From: Aquicoccus sp. G2-2
GTDB taxonomy: Bacteria > Pseudomonadota > Alphaproteobacteria > Rhodobacterales > Rhodobacteraceae
Assembly (NCBI RefSeq): GCF_034555965.1
Contig: NZ_JAYDCK010000003.1
Location: forward strand, 3,100,001-3,164,000
Length of the DNA stretch: 64,000 bases
Reading direction: 5' to 3'
The translations under genes were made by a program, and so were the position numbers. Shown here one piece after another: positions 19,474 through 28,599 of this stretch. The notes below the pieces were generated by a model. It did not search any database and was not told the origin of the DNA. It worked only from the letters and a program-made list of their open reading frames with translations. Each line of letters starts with the position of its first letter. The first letter of the stretch is position 1.

Positions 19474-19851
19474 TCAGTTGCGATAGCCTTGATGATTGCG
19501 GGCGCGTTCAGGCAGCGGACGCGGGGCAACTTTATGCCCGTTGTGAACGCGGCGGTGCTGGCGTTGACGGGCCTCCTGACGCGCTTCAAGACGCGCTTCG
19601 CGGCGGGCTTGCGCCTGGGCTCTTTCGCGGGCACGCTGGCGCTGTTTCCAGTGCTTGTCATGATGGCCCGGAACCACACGCACGACCTTCTTGTTCTGAT
19701 TGTTGTTCAGCGCGGTCCCAAGGATGACGAGCGCGGTGGCACCGGCAAGGAAGCGTGCGACGTCACGATCAGAGGCTTGCGCCTGCGAAACACTGAAGCC
19801 GGTGACGGCAATGGCGGTGGCAAGAATGCCTGAGATGAATCTGCGGGACAT
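19474..19851 (-). CDS. Small exported basic protein, unknown function
   Basis: The product has 125 residues. Residues 1-28 form a signal peptide (hydrophobic [15 protein letters not shown], cleavage near AQA/S). A second hydrophobic stretch follows ([15 protein letters not shown]), then NNNQNKK and a long Arg/Gln/Ala-rich tail with [17 protein letters not shown]. The charged tail may bind nucleic acid or the cell wall, but this is not established. The start at 19851 is chosen because it begins the signal peptide. Confidence 0.65.
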   Translation of the reverse strand: MSRRFISGILATAIAVTGFSVSQAQASDRDVARFLAGATALVILGTALNNNQNKKVVRVVPGHHDKHWKQRQRARERAQAQARREARLEARQEARQRQHRRVHNGHKVAPRPLPERARNHQGYRN

Positions 19852-19948
19852 GGGATGATCCTTTCCTATTGTCATATGGTTTATTCGGATGCGGCGTGTG
19901 TTTCCGTCGCGGTGTGACACCAAGATCGGGTCAGAACACCCCGCCAAG

Positions 19949-20010
19949 CAATAACGGCGGATTGTTATTGGATAACCGCGCGGATAATGGCTTCGCGTTA
20001 TTGAATAACG
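19949..20010. promoter_or_regulatory. Repeated AATAAC palindromes upstream of the small secreted protein
   Basis: CAATAAC (19949-19955) is inverted as GTTATTG (19964-19970), and CGTTATTGAATAACG (19996-20010) is a perfect inverted repeat around one base. GGATAACC lies between them. These AT-rich elements in a GC-rich genome occupy the promoter region of the gene at 20037. They may be operator or hairpin elements; no binding protein can be named. Confidence 0.4.
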
Positions 20011-20036
20011 GCAGGTTCTCGCGCATCTTCTGCGGC

Positions 20037-20327
20037 ATGAGACAGATCATGATAATATGTGTTGCCGTGCTGGCGCTTGCTGCTTCGAGTGAGGCGGCGG
20101 GAGCGGCGTGTTACGCCGATTACAAGGCCAAGCGCGACAACCCCCTGAAGCTGCATTACGGTGTGATGCAGATCAGCGGTAAATGCACCAAAGGTGCCGC
20201 GCGCGCGCAAGCGGCGCAGCGCCTGAATGCGCGGGGCTGGATTTTGCTCAACGTGCTTTCGGTTTTCGACGAAAGCGGACTGGAGAAAAGGAAGGCCAGT
20301 GCAGGACAATATTTCCTTCGCTTCTGA
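20037..20327 (+). CDS. Small secreted protein, unknown function
   Basis: The product has 96 residues. A signal peptide (IMIICVAVLALAASSEAAG) is followed by CYADYKAKRDNPLKLHYGV, with cysteines in CYADY and GKCTKG that could form a disulfide, and a C-terminal ASAGQYFLRF. I recall similar short conserved proteins in Rhodobacterales but no function. It lies 13 bases upstream of the membrane winged-helix gene and is probably cotranscribed with it. Confidence 0.7.
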   Translation: MRQIMIICVAVLALAASSEAAGAACYADYKAKRDNPLKLHYGVMQISGKCTKGAARAQAAQRLNARGWILLNVLSVFDESGLEKRKASAGQYFLRF

Positions 20328-20340
20328 GGCCGGGCGCGGA

Positions 20341-21009
20341 ATGAAGCCCGGACGCATTGTATTGATCGGGATTTCCGCAATCGTGGCGTTGTTGCTGATC
20401 GCGGCAGCGGTGTTGTTTTTCACCCTGCCCGATGCGAACGCCTTCAATGCGCGCGTCGAGCAGCTTTTCGTTGCAAATGATGATTTGACCACCGGCGCGG
20501 AGATCAAGCTTCTGGAGATTCTCGCGCAATCGGGCACTGCTTTTGCCGATACGCTGGCCAGCTACCGGATGGTGATTTTCGTGTTGTTGGTCTTTGCCAC
20601 GGCGCTGCTTATCGCGGCGCTGGTTTTTCTGGTGCTGTTGGTGGTTTTGAACCGCCGCATGGCGCAGATCGAACGCGCCGGGATACAGGTGAACTCGCTA
20701 TTGATTTCGCGCGAAGAGAAGACGGTTTACCTTAATAACCTTGGGTTCAAGCTGACCGAGGCGGCGATGGAGACGCTGAGTGTGCTGGCCGAGGCACGGA
20801 TGGATGATGATGTTCTGACCGGGGCCGAGATTGAGGCGGTGATTTCCGGGCGCACTGCTGCCGATTGCGAAGAAGCGGCGGGGGCGACACGGGTGAAGCG
20901 GCTGCGCGATACGCTGGGCAATCAGATGGTGAGCGAACTGCTGGTCAAGAACATCGCGCGGCGCGGCTATATCCTGTCGATCGACAAGGATGTGATTCAG
21001 GTGCTTTGA
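20341..21009 (+). CDS. Membrane protein with C-terminal winged-helix domain
   Basis: The product has 222 residues. There are two membrane helices, about residues 6-28 and 75-100, with a short loop between them. The cytoplasmic C-terminal half looks like an OmpR/ToxR-type winged helix: VYLNNLGFKLTEAAMETL, VLTGAEIEAVISGR, TRVKRLRDTLG and a final RRGYIL. ToxR and CadC have the reverse order, with DNA-binding domain first. It could be a membrane-tethered regulator, perhaps of the adjacent secreted protein gene; this is inference. Confidence 0.7.
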   Translation: MKPGRIVLIGISAIVALLLIAAAVLFFTLPDANAFNARVEQLFVANDDLTTGAEIKLLEILAQSGTAFADTLASYRMVIFVLLVFATALLIAALVFLVLLVVLNRRMAQIERAGIQVNSLLISREEKTVYLNNLGFKLTEAAMETLSVLAEARMDDDVLTGAEIEAVISGRTAADCEEAAGATRVKRLRDTLGNQMVSELLVKNIARRGYILSIDKDVIQVL

Positions 21010-21032
21010 GCCGGTCGGGTTGTCCGACTGAT

Positions 21033-21575
21033 CTATGACGCTATGGCGGCGCGTAGATCGGCCATCAGGATACCGAGGTTTTTGCGATAACGCTCGCCGG
21101 TCAGGCGGCCATCGGCGTCAAACTCGTTCGCGGACCCGGCCACGGCGATTTCCGGGCCAAGCAACAGGCGCGGGTTGAACGGGGTGAGAAAGCTGCGCAA
21201 GGCGAGTTGTGCGCGTTCGCCCCCGGCGCGGCCATCTGCGGCAGACATGATCGCCACCGGCTTGCCTTTCCAAGGCGCGCCTTTGACCCGGCTGACCCAA
21301 TCGAGCGCATTTTTCAGAACACCGGACGGCCCTTTGTTATATTCGGGCGTGGCGATGATTATTGCATCGGCCCGCGCAATTTGCGCGGCGAGGGCGCGCA
21401 CCGCTTCGGGGGCACCGTGGGCTGTTTCATCGTCGCCGTTGTAAAGCGGGAAATTCAGGTCACCGATGATGAAATCCGCCTCTCCGAAAGTGGTGGCGGC
21501 TTCGAGCATCAGTTTGCGATTGTAGGAATCCTTGCGCAATGCGCCGCAAAGGCCGAGCAGGGTGGGGTTGGTCAT
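21033..21575 (-). CDS. NADPH-dependent FMN reductase family protein
   Basis: This is a flavodoxin-like reductase of 180 residues. LLGLCGALRKDSYNRKL forms the FMN phosphate loop. The isoalloxazine loop is TPEYNKGPSGVLKNALDW, the signature of the NAD(P)H-dependent FMN reductase/azoreductase family. It is probably cytosolic and reduces quinones, azo compounds or metals; the substrate is not evident. It stands alone, converging with the winged-helix gene. Confidence 0.88.
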   Translation of the reverse strand: MTNPTLLGLCGALRKDSYNRKLMLEAATTFGEADFIIGDLNFPLYNGDDETAHGAPEAVRALAAQIARADAIIIATPEYNKGPSGVLKNALDWVSRVKGAPWKGKPVAIMSAADGRAGGERAQLALRSFLTPFNPRLLLGPEIAVAGSANEFDADGRLTGERYRKNLGILMADLRAAIAS

Positions 21576-21665
21576 GGGTGCCCTCGTTCACAGGTTTGGC
21601 CCGAGATACGCGCGGCACGTCGGGCTGGCAAGGTGATGGCAGGGCGCAGGCGTTATGTGCAAATG

Positions 21666-21696
21666 AAAAGCCCCGCCGGGTGTTGGCGGGGCTTTT
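21666..21696. terminator. Bidirectional rho-independent terminator
   Basis: AAAAGCCCCGCC (21666-21677) pairs perfectly with GGCGGGGCTTTT (21685-21696) over a 7-base loop. It serves the OmpA-like gene on the minus strand and can also block transcription from the left. Confidence 0.85.
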
Positions 21697-21720
21697 GGCA
21701 GAAACGAACTTAAAAAGAGG

Positions 21721-22383
21721 TCAGGCGTTGGGCAGGATGACGATTTCAACGCGGCGGTTTTGCTGGCGGCCATCGGCGGTGAGGTTCGAGGCGACCGGCT
21801 GGCTTTCGCCGCGACCGATGGCGTGAACCCGGCTTGCAGTAACCCCGTCGGAGATCAGCACGCGGGCGACCGAATCGGCGCGGCGGTAGGAAAGATCCTG
21901 ATTATAAGCCGCCGCACCCACGTTATCGGTATGGCCAAGCACCTGAACGGTTGAGTTCGGGTAGGAATTGAGGTTGCCCGCAACCGAGCGCAGATCCTGC
22001 AACAGGTCGGGACGCAGTGACGCGCTGTCGGTGGCGAAAAGAATATCCTGCGGCATGGTGACGATCAGCCGGTCGCCGGTATTTTGAATCGCGACATCGT
22101 TGCCCACTGCGTTGCGCAGGTCGGCTTCTTGCTTGTCGAGGACTGACCCGGCAATCATGCCGCCGGCAGCACCGACAACGGCCCCGGTCAGTGCGCCGCC
22201 GCCGCGATTGCCCTTGCCAGCGGTGATGGCACCGATTGCCGCACCAAGCCCGGCCCCCATGAGGGCGCCGCTTTCGGTTTTGCTTCTGGGTTGGTAGGTG
22301 CCGTTTTGCATACAGGCGGTGGTGAGTGTGAGCGACCCGACGGCAAGCGCCAGAGCGAATTTCGAATTGATGTTCATGATCAT
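21721..22383 (-). CDS. OmpA-family outer membrane protein with glycine-zipper
   Basis: The product has 220 residues. A signal sequence (FALALAVGSLTLTTAC) ends at a possible but non-ideal lipobox cysteine. A glycine-zipper segment follows (GALMGAGLGAAIGAI, GALTGAVVGAAGGMIAG). The C-terminal OmpA domain binds peptidoglycan, with LGHTDNVG and NRRVEIVI. It probably anchors the outer membrane to the wall. An alternative start is 22377. Confidence 0.85.
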   Translation of the reverse strand: MIMNINSKFALALAVGSLTLTTACMQNGTYQPRSKTESGALMGAGLGAAIGAITAGKGNRGGGALTGAVVGAAGGMIAGSVLDKQEADLRNAVGNDVAIQNTGDRLIVTMPQDILFATDSASLRPDLLQDLRSVAGNLNSYPNSTVQVLGHTDNVGAAAYNQDLSYRRADSVARVLISDGVTASRVHAIGRGESQPVASNLTADGRQQNRRVEIVILPNA

Positions 22384-22551
22384 TGACTGTGCCTTACCCT
22401 GCTGGACTGCGTTATACCCCTGACGCCGTTCTGATGGGTGGCGCTGACGCCAATATATGGCAGGCGGGCGGGCGGCAAAAGCGGGCATCGCGGGGAAATC
22501 GGCGGCATTTTGCGCATTCGTCGATTTGGCAGCGCAAAAACGACGGCGGAT

Positions 22552-23424
22552 TTACCCTACGTGCGCGGGTTCGGGGGCGTTCAGCCCCGCCTCTGCGCGG
22601 GCGCTTTCCCAAGCCAGAAGGGCGCGTTTCACCGGCAAGCCCCAGTGATACCCGCCCAGCGCACCGGATTTGCGCAGGGCGCGGTGGCAGGGGATGAGCC
22701 AGCTAACCGGGTTGCGCCCTACCGCAGTGCCGACGGCGCGCACGGCGCGGGGCGTGCCAATGGCGGAGGCGATCTCGGAATAGGTGGTGACATGGCCCGA
22801 CGGCACATGCAGAAGCGCCTCCCAGACCTTGATTTGAAACGGTGCGCCGATCATGTGGAGCCGGGTTTCGCCCTTGCCGGAAAACGCCGCCTCCACCAGT
22901 GGGCGCAGCGTTTCGGTGTCTTCGATGAAGCGTGCATTGGGCCAGCGCGCGCGCATGTCGGCCATGGCTGCGTCTGCTCCGGTTTCGGAGGCAAAGGCAA
23001 GGCCGCAGATCCCTTTCGCGGTGCCCATCACCAGAGCTTGTTCGAAGGGGCTGTCGAACCAGCCCCAAGCAATTTCAAGCCCGTCGCCCTTGCGGGCGAA
23101 CTCTCCGGGGCTCATTGCTTCCCAGCGCAAAAACAGATCGTGCAGGCGGCCCGAGCCGGACAGGCCAAGCGAATGCGAGACGCCAAGCGTTGTCATGTTT
23201 TCCGCCAGCATCCGCTTGGCCTGTCCAAGCTGAAGATATTGCTGATACCGTTTCGGAGAGACGCCGACCCAAGCCGAGAATATGCGCTGAAAATGAGCCG
23301 GGCTCATCCCCATCGTGGCGGCAAGCTCATCAAGCGAAAGCGGGCCGGGGGCTGCATCAATCTCATCAAGCGCGCGGCGCATGACGTGGTAGTGATAACC
23401 GGGGTCTGTCATGTCGTTTGGCAT
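22552..23424 (-). CDS. AraC-type HTH plus O6-methylguanine-DNA methyltransferase (Ada-like)
   Basis: The 290-residue protein has an AraC-type helix-turn-helix at about residues 10-110 (SLDELAATMGMSPAHFQRIF, GVSPKRYQQYLQLGQAKRML). The alkyltransferase domain follows, with FQIKVWEALLHVPSGHVTTYSEIA and the acceptor Cys in IPCHRAL. It repairs alkylated guanine and may regulate the response. It lacks the N-terminal zinc/phosphotriester domain of full Ada. The start at 23424 is preferred to 23412 only by length. Confidence 0.9.
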   Translation of the reverse strand: MPNDMTDPGYHYHVMRRALDEIDAAPGPLSLDELAATMGMSPAHFQRIFSAWVGVSPKRYQQYLQLGQAKRMLAENMTTLGVSHSLGLSGSGRLHDLFLRWEAMSPGEFARKGDGLEIAWGWFDSPFEQALVMGTAKGICGLAFASETGADAAMADMRARWPNARFIEDTETLRPLVEAAFSGKGETRLHMIGAPFQIKVWEALLHVPSGHVTTYSEIASAIGTPRAVRAVGTAVGRNPVSWLIPCHRALRKSGALGGYHWGLPVKRALLAWESARAEAGLNAPEPAHVG

Positions 23425-23565
23425 CGGGGCCTCAAATCCTTGGTGCGTCTGATGGATTGAACATAGCGTTCCGCCGCCGCGTATTCGACCCGAATCCTGC
23501 GGAATGGCGCGTGGTGCGGCACCTATGCGCTTGCCCGGCGCAAGTGGAGCGTGCATATCTGCGCC

Positions 23566-24210
23566 ATGGCAAAACAGCTTGGTTATCATACGCTCCGCGA
23601 GATATTCACCCGGTTTCAGGCGGCGGAAGCCGAACCGAAGGGCGAGCTTGAGCATGTCAACGCCTATACGCTTCTGGTGGCTGTCGCGCTGAGCGCGCAG
23701 GCGACCGATACAGGCGTGAACAAGGCGACCCGCGCGCTTTTTGCGCAGGTGGATACGCCGCAAAAGATGCTGGATTTGGGTGAAGAGGGGCTGATCGAAC
23801 ATATCAAAACCATCGGCCTTTATCGCAACAAGGCAAAGAACGTCATGAAGATGGCGCGTATTCTGGTCGATGATTATGGCGGGGAGGTGCCCAATTCGCG
23901 CGCCGCGTTGCAGGCGCTGCCCGGCGTCGGGCGCAAGACCGCGAATGTGGTGCTTAATATGTGGTGGCATTATCCGGCGCAGGCGGTGGATACGCATATC
24001 TTTCGTGTCGGCAATCGGAGCGGAATTTGCCCCGGCAAGGATGTGGTTGCCGTGGAGCGCGCGATTGAGGACAACATCCCGGTGGATTTTCAGCGCCATG
24101 CGCATCACTGGCTGATCCTGCACGGGCGCTATACCTGTGTGGCGCGCAAGCCGAAATGTGCGGCCTGCCTGATCCGCGATTTATGTGAATTTGAGGAGAA
24201 GACCCTGTGA
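23566..24210 (+). CDS. nth: Endonuclease III
   Basis: This base-excision glycosylase/AP lyase acts on oxidised pyrimidines. The helix-hairpin-helix LPGVGRKTANVV carries the catalytic Lys, and VDTHIFRV the catalytic Asp. The Fe4S4 cysteines are spaced C-x6-C-x2-C-x5-C (CVARKPKCAACLIRDLC). It has 214 residues. Its stop overlaps the GTG start of the following kinase. Confidence 0.94.
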   Translation: MAKQLGYHTLREIFTRFQAAEAEPKGELEHVNAYTLLVAVALSAQATDTGVNKATRALFAQVDTPQKMLDLGEEGLIEHIKTIGLYRNKAKNVMKMARILVDDYGGEVPNSRAALQALPGVGRKTANVVLNMWWHYPAQAVDTHIFRVGNRSGICPGKDVVAVERAIEDNIPVDFQRHAHHWLILHGRYTCVARKPKCAACLIRDLCEFEEKTL

Positions 24211-25190
24211 GCAAGTATCATGTGGTGGGGATCGGCAATGCGATTGTCGATGTGATTTCGCAATGCGACGATGCGTTTCTGGACAGGATGGGGATTGGCA
24301 AAGGCGTCATGCAGTTGGTCGAGCAAGAGCGCGGCGAGGCGCTTTATGACGCGATGGAGAACCGCAGGCAGGCAGCGGGCGGGTCGGTCGCCAACACGCT
24401 GGCGGGGCTGGGCGCGCTGGGGCTTAGAACCGGGTTTATCGGCCGGGTGCGCGGCGATGCGCTGGGTCGGTTTTATGCCGATGCGATGGCGACGGGGGGC
24501 ACCGATTTCGTTAACCCGCCGGTGACGGAAGGCGATTTGCCAACCTCGCGCTCGATGATCTTTGTCTCGCCTGACGGAGAGCGGTCGATGAACACCTATC
24601 TGGGTATTTCCGCCGAACTTGGCCCCGAGGATGTCAGCGATGCCGTGGCGGGCGATGCGAAGCTTTTGTTTCTGGAGGGGTATCTTTACGACAAGCCCAA
24701 GGGCAAGGCCGCGTTCGAGGCGGCCGCGCGGGCCTGTCGCGAGGGCGGCGGCAAGGCCGGTATCGCGCTTTCCGATCCGTTTTGCGTTGAGCGGCACCGC
24801 GATGATTTTCGCCGTCTGGTCAAGGAACTGGATTTCGTGATTGGCAACAGCCACGAATGGGAATCGCTTTATCAATGTGACCTTGGCAGCGCGCTGGAAC
24901 AGGCGGCAAAGGATGCGCGGACCGTAGTTTGCACCCGCTCGGGCGATGATGTGGTGCTGATTGAAGGCGGCGAACAGGCGGTGGTTCCGGTTGACAGGAT
25001 CGTGCCGGTCGATGCCACCGGGGCGGGCGATCAGTTTGCCGCTGGCTTCCTTTATGGTGTTTCTACCGGGCAGAGCCTTGCCGTGGCGGGGCAGATGGGC
25101 TGTATCGCGGCGGCGGAGGTCATCTCGCATTACGGGGCGCGCCCGGAACGCGATGTGAAGGCGCTTTTCCGCGAAGCGGGGCTGGTTTGA
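24207..25190 (+). CDS. PfkB-family sugar/nucleoside kinase (adenosine kinase-like)
   Basis: The kinase has 327 residues and starts with GTG, overlapping nth as GTGA. GGSVANTLAGLGALG is the N-terminal PfkB motif, and the C-terminal DATGAGDQFAAGFLYG contains the catalytic Asp and anion hole. The fold and GNAIVDV opening match the adenosine kinase/ribokinase group. Adenosine is the likely substrate by family resemblance, not proven. Confidence 0.85.
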   Translation: MSKYHVVGIGNAIVDVISQCDDAFLDRMGIGKGVMQLVEQERGEALYDAMENRRQAAGGSVANTLAGLGALGLRTGFIGRVRGDALGRFYADAMATGGTDFVNPPVTEGDLPTSRSMIFVSPDGERSMNTYLGISAELGPEDVSDAVAGDAKLLFLEGYLYDKPKGKAAFEAAARACREGGGKAGIALSDPFCVERHRDDFRRLVKELDFVIGNSHEWESLYQCDLGSALEQAAKDARTVVCTRSGDDVVLIEGGEQAVVPVDRIVPVDATGAGDQFAAGFLYGVSTGQSLAVAGQMGCIAAAEVISHYGARPERDVKALFREAGLV

Positions 25191-25301
25191 GCGCGTAGGG
25201 TGGCGGGTGCTTGGTGTGCGCTGCGTGCATCGGCGGTGCCGAGGCATTTTCGCGCGACGCGCACCAGCTTTGCTGGCACGCTTGGGTGCAAGGTTGGGGG
25301 T

Positions 25302-25395
25302 GAGAGGCTGGACAACGACCCAAGCGGGGCTCGTTACGGCTGCTTCCTTCCGGATCTGACCGGGTTGGCGAGGCGCCTGCCCGCGCCAACCTCTC
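25302..25395 (-). ncRNA. ffs: Signal recognition particle 4.5S-type RNA
   Basis: The minus strand contains the near-invariant SRP domain IV sequence CAGATCCGGAAGGAAGCAGC with its GGAA tetraloop. The proposed ends pair: GAGAGGTTGG at the 5' end with CCAGCCTCTC at the 3' end (one G-U or mismatch). The span of about 94 bases fits the small bacterial SRP RNA, which with Ffh targets membrane proteins. Exact ends are estimated from the pairing. Confidence 0.92.
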
Positions 25396-25452
25396 AAGCG
25401 CCGATATAGGCAGGCCGCACAAGATTCGCAACATTGCTGTGCGGCTTTCCGG

Positions 25453-27348
25453 TCAGAGCGCAACACGAAAGGCGGCAAAGCCTTCGGGTGTATCGCCAAT
25501 ATCTTCAAGCGGCGGCAACATCGGATCGCCAAGATAGGCGCGCGCCAATGGCGAGGTGAGAAACAGCGCCTGCGCACCGGCTTGCGGCGTGAACCGCCAG
25601 ACTTGGTGCGGTGTCAGGGCAAGCGGCGTTCTGCGGCGGATGAAAGCGAGCAGGATGTCGCGGTTTGCCGTCGGGCTTTCAAGGACGATTTCGGGCGCTG
25701 GACCATTGGCGGGCGTCATGAAATCGAGACCGATGCCATAGGCGCGGTAGCTGTTGGTGGCGAGCAGGAATTCCTGTGTGTCGTCAAGCGCGACCCCGTT
25801 CCAGCGCAGGTTGCAAACCCGCCGCGCGCATGGATCGGCAAGCCCGCCCAGCCCCGAATAGCGCGGCGGTTGTGACAGGTCGATTTCATAGGTGAGGCCG
25901 CAAATAATTTCGAATTTGTAGCCGGGGAAACCAATGTTCAGCAGCGGTGTATCGCGTGGGCTGTCGGGGGTAATTTGGCAAAACAGGCTGGCAGAATGTT
26001 CAAGCCACTCACGTATGTTGCGCCCGGTCAGCCGCACTGCGCAGAGCGTGTTTGGATAGGTGTAAAGATCAGTCAGGCCACGTCGGGTGATCGGGCCGGT
26101 GGGAAGATGGGTAAAATGGTCCGGCCCGCCGCGCCGACCTGATTTGAAGGGAGCGGCGGCAGAGAGCAGTGGAAGGGCGGCGAGCGGTGTACCCGCGATG
26201 GTGTTTTGCAGGAATTCGGCCTGTGCGCGGGCGACGAGCTGCAAACTGGCATCGTTGGCCAATAACGAAAAGAAACTGTGCAGCGGTTGGCGGGTTTCGC
26301 CGAGAGGGTCGCGGATATAGCGCAGTGTGGCGCGATGTGCAGCGTCGGAGCTGGTGCAGATTGCAGGGCTTTCGGGCGTGGTTTGCGAGATATTGCCCAG
26401 AGCATCGCGCCGGGCGAGAGGCCGCAGCGCGCAGGCGGCGGCAGAGAGAGCCCAGCGGCCAGACGCATCACGCGTGAGCGACAGATCGGCAACGCCAAGA
26501 TGATTGCCGGAAAAGCCGGGCATGAGCACCGGTGTGCCATGGATCAGGCCACGCGCATGGTCGATTGCGGGATGGGTGGGGGCCGTAGGCGAGGGGAAGG
26601 TGAGATGCGTGTGCCCGGAGAGCACGATATCGACATCAATTAATGCGGCGAGGGCGACCACGGCGTTTTCGGCATCGCACTCGTCCGGCCCGGCTGTGAT
26701 GCCGCAATGGGCCAGCAGCACGACAAGATCGCAGCGCGGGCGCAGGGCGGCGGCGCGCGCGCGGATAGTGGGAACCATGGCGGAGACGCAGTAGCTATCG
26801 GCAAGGCGGTGGTTCCAGCGCAGGGTTTGCGGCGGCAGGCAGCCAAGCACACCAATGCGCAGGGTGTGGGGTTGACCAGCAAGATCGCGGACCCTGCGGA
26901 TGAGAATTGTTTCGGGTATCAGGACCGGATCGCCGGGGGTGCCATCCTCGCGTCGGTGAAGCAAGTTGGACGACAGGACGGGAAATGCGGCATCATCAAG
27001 CGCGCGCAGCAGAAACGGCGCGCCGAAGTCGAGATCGTGATTGCCAGGTGTCATCGCGTCGAAGTTCAGCGCGTTCATCATGGCGATCATCGGATGGACC
27101 TGCCCGTGAGGCAATCCGCTTGCGACCGCGAGATCGCATACCGGGCTGCCCTGAAGGCAATCGCCGGTATCAAACAGCAGGGTGTTACGGGCCTCGTTGC
27201 GGGCGGTTTCGATCAGCGTTGCAGTGCGGCTGAGGCCGATTGTCTCGGTTGGGTTGTCGGCCTGATAATCATGCCCGCGGAGCGCGCCGTGCAGGTCGGT
27301 TGTTTGAAGAATCCGCAAGTTAAGATGAGCGGCAACGCTTTCGGTCAT
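25453..27348 (-). CDS. 5'-nucleotidase/2',3'-cyclic nucleotide phosphodiesterase family protein
   Basis: This is a two-domain metallophosphoesterase of 631 residues. N-terminal metal-site motifs are TTDLHG, DTGDCLQG, TPGNHDLDFG and SGHTHL, and the C-terminal half is the 5'-nucleotidase substrate domain. It resembles CpdB. CpdB is usually periplasmic, but no signal peptide precedes LRILQTTDLHG from the start at 27348; the extended upstream frame adds no convincing one either. Location and substrate are therefore uncertain. Confidence 0.85.
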   Translation of the reverse strand: MTESVAAHLNLRILQTTDLHGALRGHDYQADNPTETIGLSRTATLIETARNEARNTLLFDTGDCLQGSPVCDLAVASGLPHGQVHPMIAMMNALNFDAMTPGNHDLDFGAPFLLRALDDAAFPVLSSNLLHRREDGTPGDPVLIPETILIRRVRDLAGQPHTLRIGVLGCLPPQTLRWNHRLADSYCVSAMVPTIRARAAALRPRCDLVVLLAHCGITAGPDECDAENAVVALAALIDVDIVLSGHTHLTFPSPTAPTHPAIDHARGLIHGTPVLMPGFSGNHLGVADLSLTRDASGRWALSAAACALRPLARRDALGNISQTTPESPAICTSSDAAHRATLRYIRDPLGETRQPLHSFFSLLANDASLQLVARAQAEFLQNTIAGTPLAALPLLSAAAPFKSGRRGGPDHFTHLPTGPITRRGLTDLYTYPNTLCAVRLTGRNIREWLEHSASLFCQITPDSPRDTPLLNIGFPGYKFEIICGLTYEIDLSQPPRYSGLGGLADPCARRVCNLRWNGVALDDTQEFLLATNSYRAYGIGLDFMTPANGPAPEIVLESPTANRDILLAFIRRRTPLALTPHQVWRFTPQAGAQALFLTSPLARAYLGDPMLPPLEDIGDTPEGFAAFRVAL

Positions 27349-27592
27349 GCGGTGTGTCCTGAAGCGGCCGTGCCGAAAGCATAACTGTGGCCGGGTGAGC
27401 GCTAATGTGCCCCCGACCGAACAAGGTCGGAGTCGAGCAAGGCCAGTTTGATGTTGGCGTTCCCAAAGCATAGGCAAAGCGTGGTGCAGGTTCAATGTGT
27501 TGGTTGAATATGCGCGCGCTATTTTCAATCATCGGTAGATTTAGTCAGCCCGCCTGTCATCACCTGTCGCCAATTGTGCGCATGGAGCAAAC

Positions 27593-28599
27593 ATGCGAGA
27601 CAAACGCAGCGAAAAGCGTGGGGATAGTGGGATGCGACTGGCGGAGACGGTGACATTCGGCGGCTCGGGACTTGACCGGGCGGCGTTTATTCGCGGCGAT
27701 ACCGCGATGCTGCAAACTCTGACACAGGCAGCGGCGGCGCGCAGTATCGTGATCTGGCGCGGTAAGCCGCTGTTTGCGGGAGAGGCGCGGGATATGCTGG
27801 CACGGCTGCCTATGAATCACCCGCTGTTGGCGGTGAGCCGGACCATGCCGATATTTCTTGGCTTGGAAGGTGAGGCGGCGGTGTTTGTGCATGATATTTC
27901 GAGTTGGACGCCGGACGATCTTGACCGATCACAGATGGGCAGTTTCCTTGACCCGACGGAGCAAGCGCATCCGGACGGGCCGGAGGGGGCGGTTTTTTGC
28001 GAATTGCGGGCGCGGATGACCGCGATTCCGCCGCGTGATGCGGAATTGGCGACGACTGCGAAATCACTGTTCTCGTGGCACCGCTCGCATCGTTTTTGCG
28101 CCAAATGCGGCACAGAGAGCGCGGCGGCAATGGCGGGATGGCAACGCAATTGCCCAGCTTGCGAGACGGCCCATTTTCCGCGCACTGATCCGGTTGTCAT
28201 CATGTTGATTACGCATGGAAATTCTGTCCTTATGGGGCGCAGCCCCGGTTGGCCAGAGGGAATGTATTCGCTGCTGGCGGGCTTTGTTGAGCCGGGTGAG
28301 CCGATCGAGGCGGCAGTGCGCCGGGAGGTGATGGAGGAGGCGGGTATCAAGGTGGGTGGGGTGGATTATCTGGCGAACCAACCGTGGCCTTACCCCAGTT
28401 CGTTGATGTTTGGCTGTCGGGGGAGGCGCTGGGAACGGAGATCACCATCGACCCGGTTGAGATCGACGATGCGCGCTGGTTCACACGCGAGGAGATTGCG
28501 GATGCGTTCGCTGGGCGCAATCCCGATCTGAAACCGGCGCGAAAGGGGGCCATCGCGCATTTTATCCTGTGGAACTGGCTTGCCGATCAGCTTGATTGA
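27593..28599 (+). pseudogene. nudC: NADH pyrophosphatase (NudC), frameshifted
   Basis: NudC hydrolyses NAD(H) and removes NAD caps from RNA. The zinc ribbon is FCAKCG with CPAC. The NUDIX box runs from GFVEPGEPIEAAVRREVMEE and the family motif SQPWPFP appears as NQPWPYPSSLM. The frame then breaks at five G residues (28419-28423). The C-terminal part EALGTEITIDPVEIDDARWF continues in another frame to 28599. One extra G restores a protein of about 335 residues. The start is 27593 (GGAG upstream) or 27632. Confidence 0.85.

Noticed and set aside
21404..21412. TCGGGGG in the FMN reductase gene as a further break
   Set aside because: The frame continues correctly through this G5 run (GAPEAV), so no base is missing here.
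22570..22580. TTCGGGGG near the end of the Ada-like gene
   Set aside because: The C-terminus reads to a stop in a plausible place; there is no second frame with family similarity.
25196..25290. Hairpin GCACCAGC-TTT-GCTGGC near the SRP RNA as part of the RNA
   Set aside because: It lies outside the closing helix defined by GAGAGG/CCTCTC and is not needed for the SRP fold.
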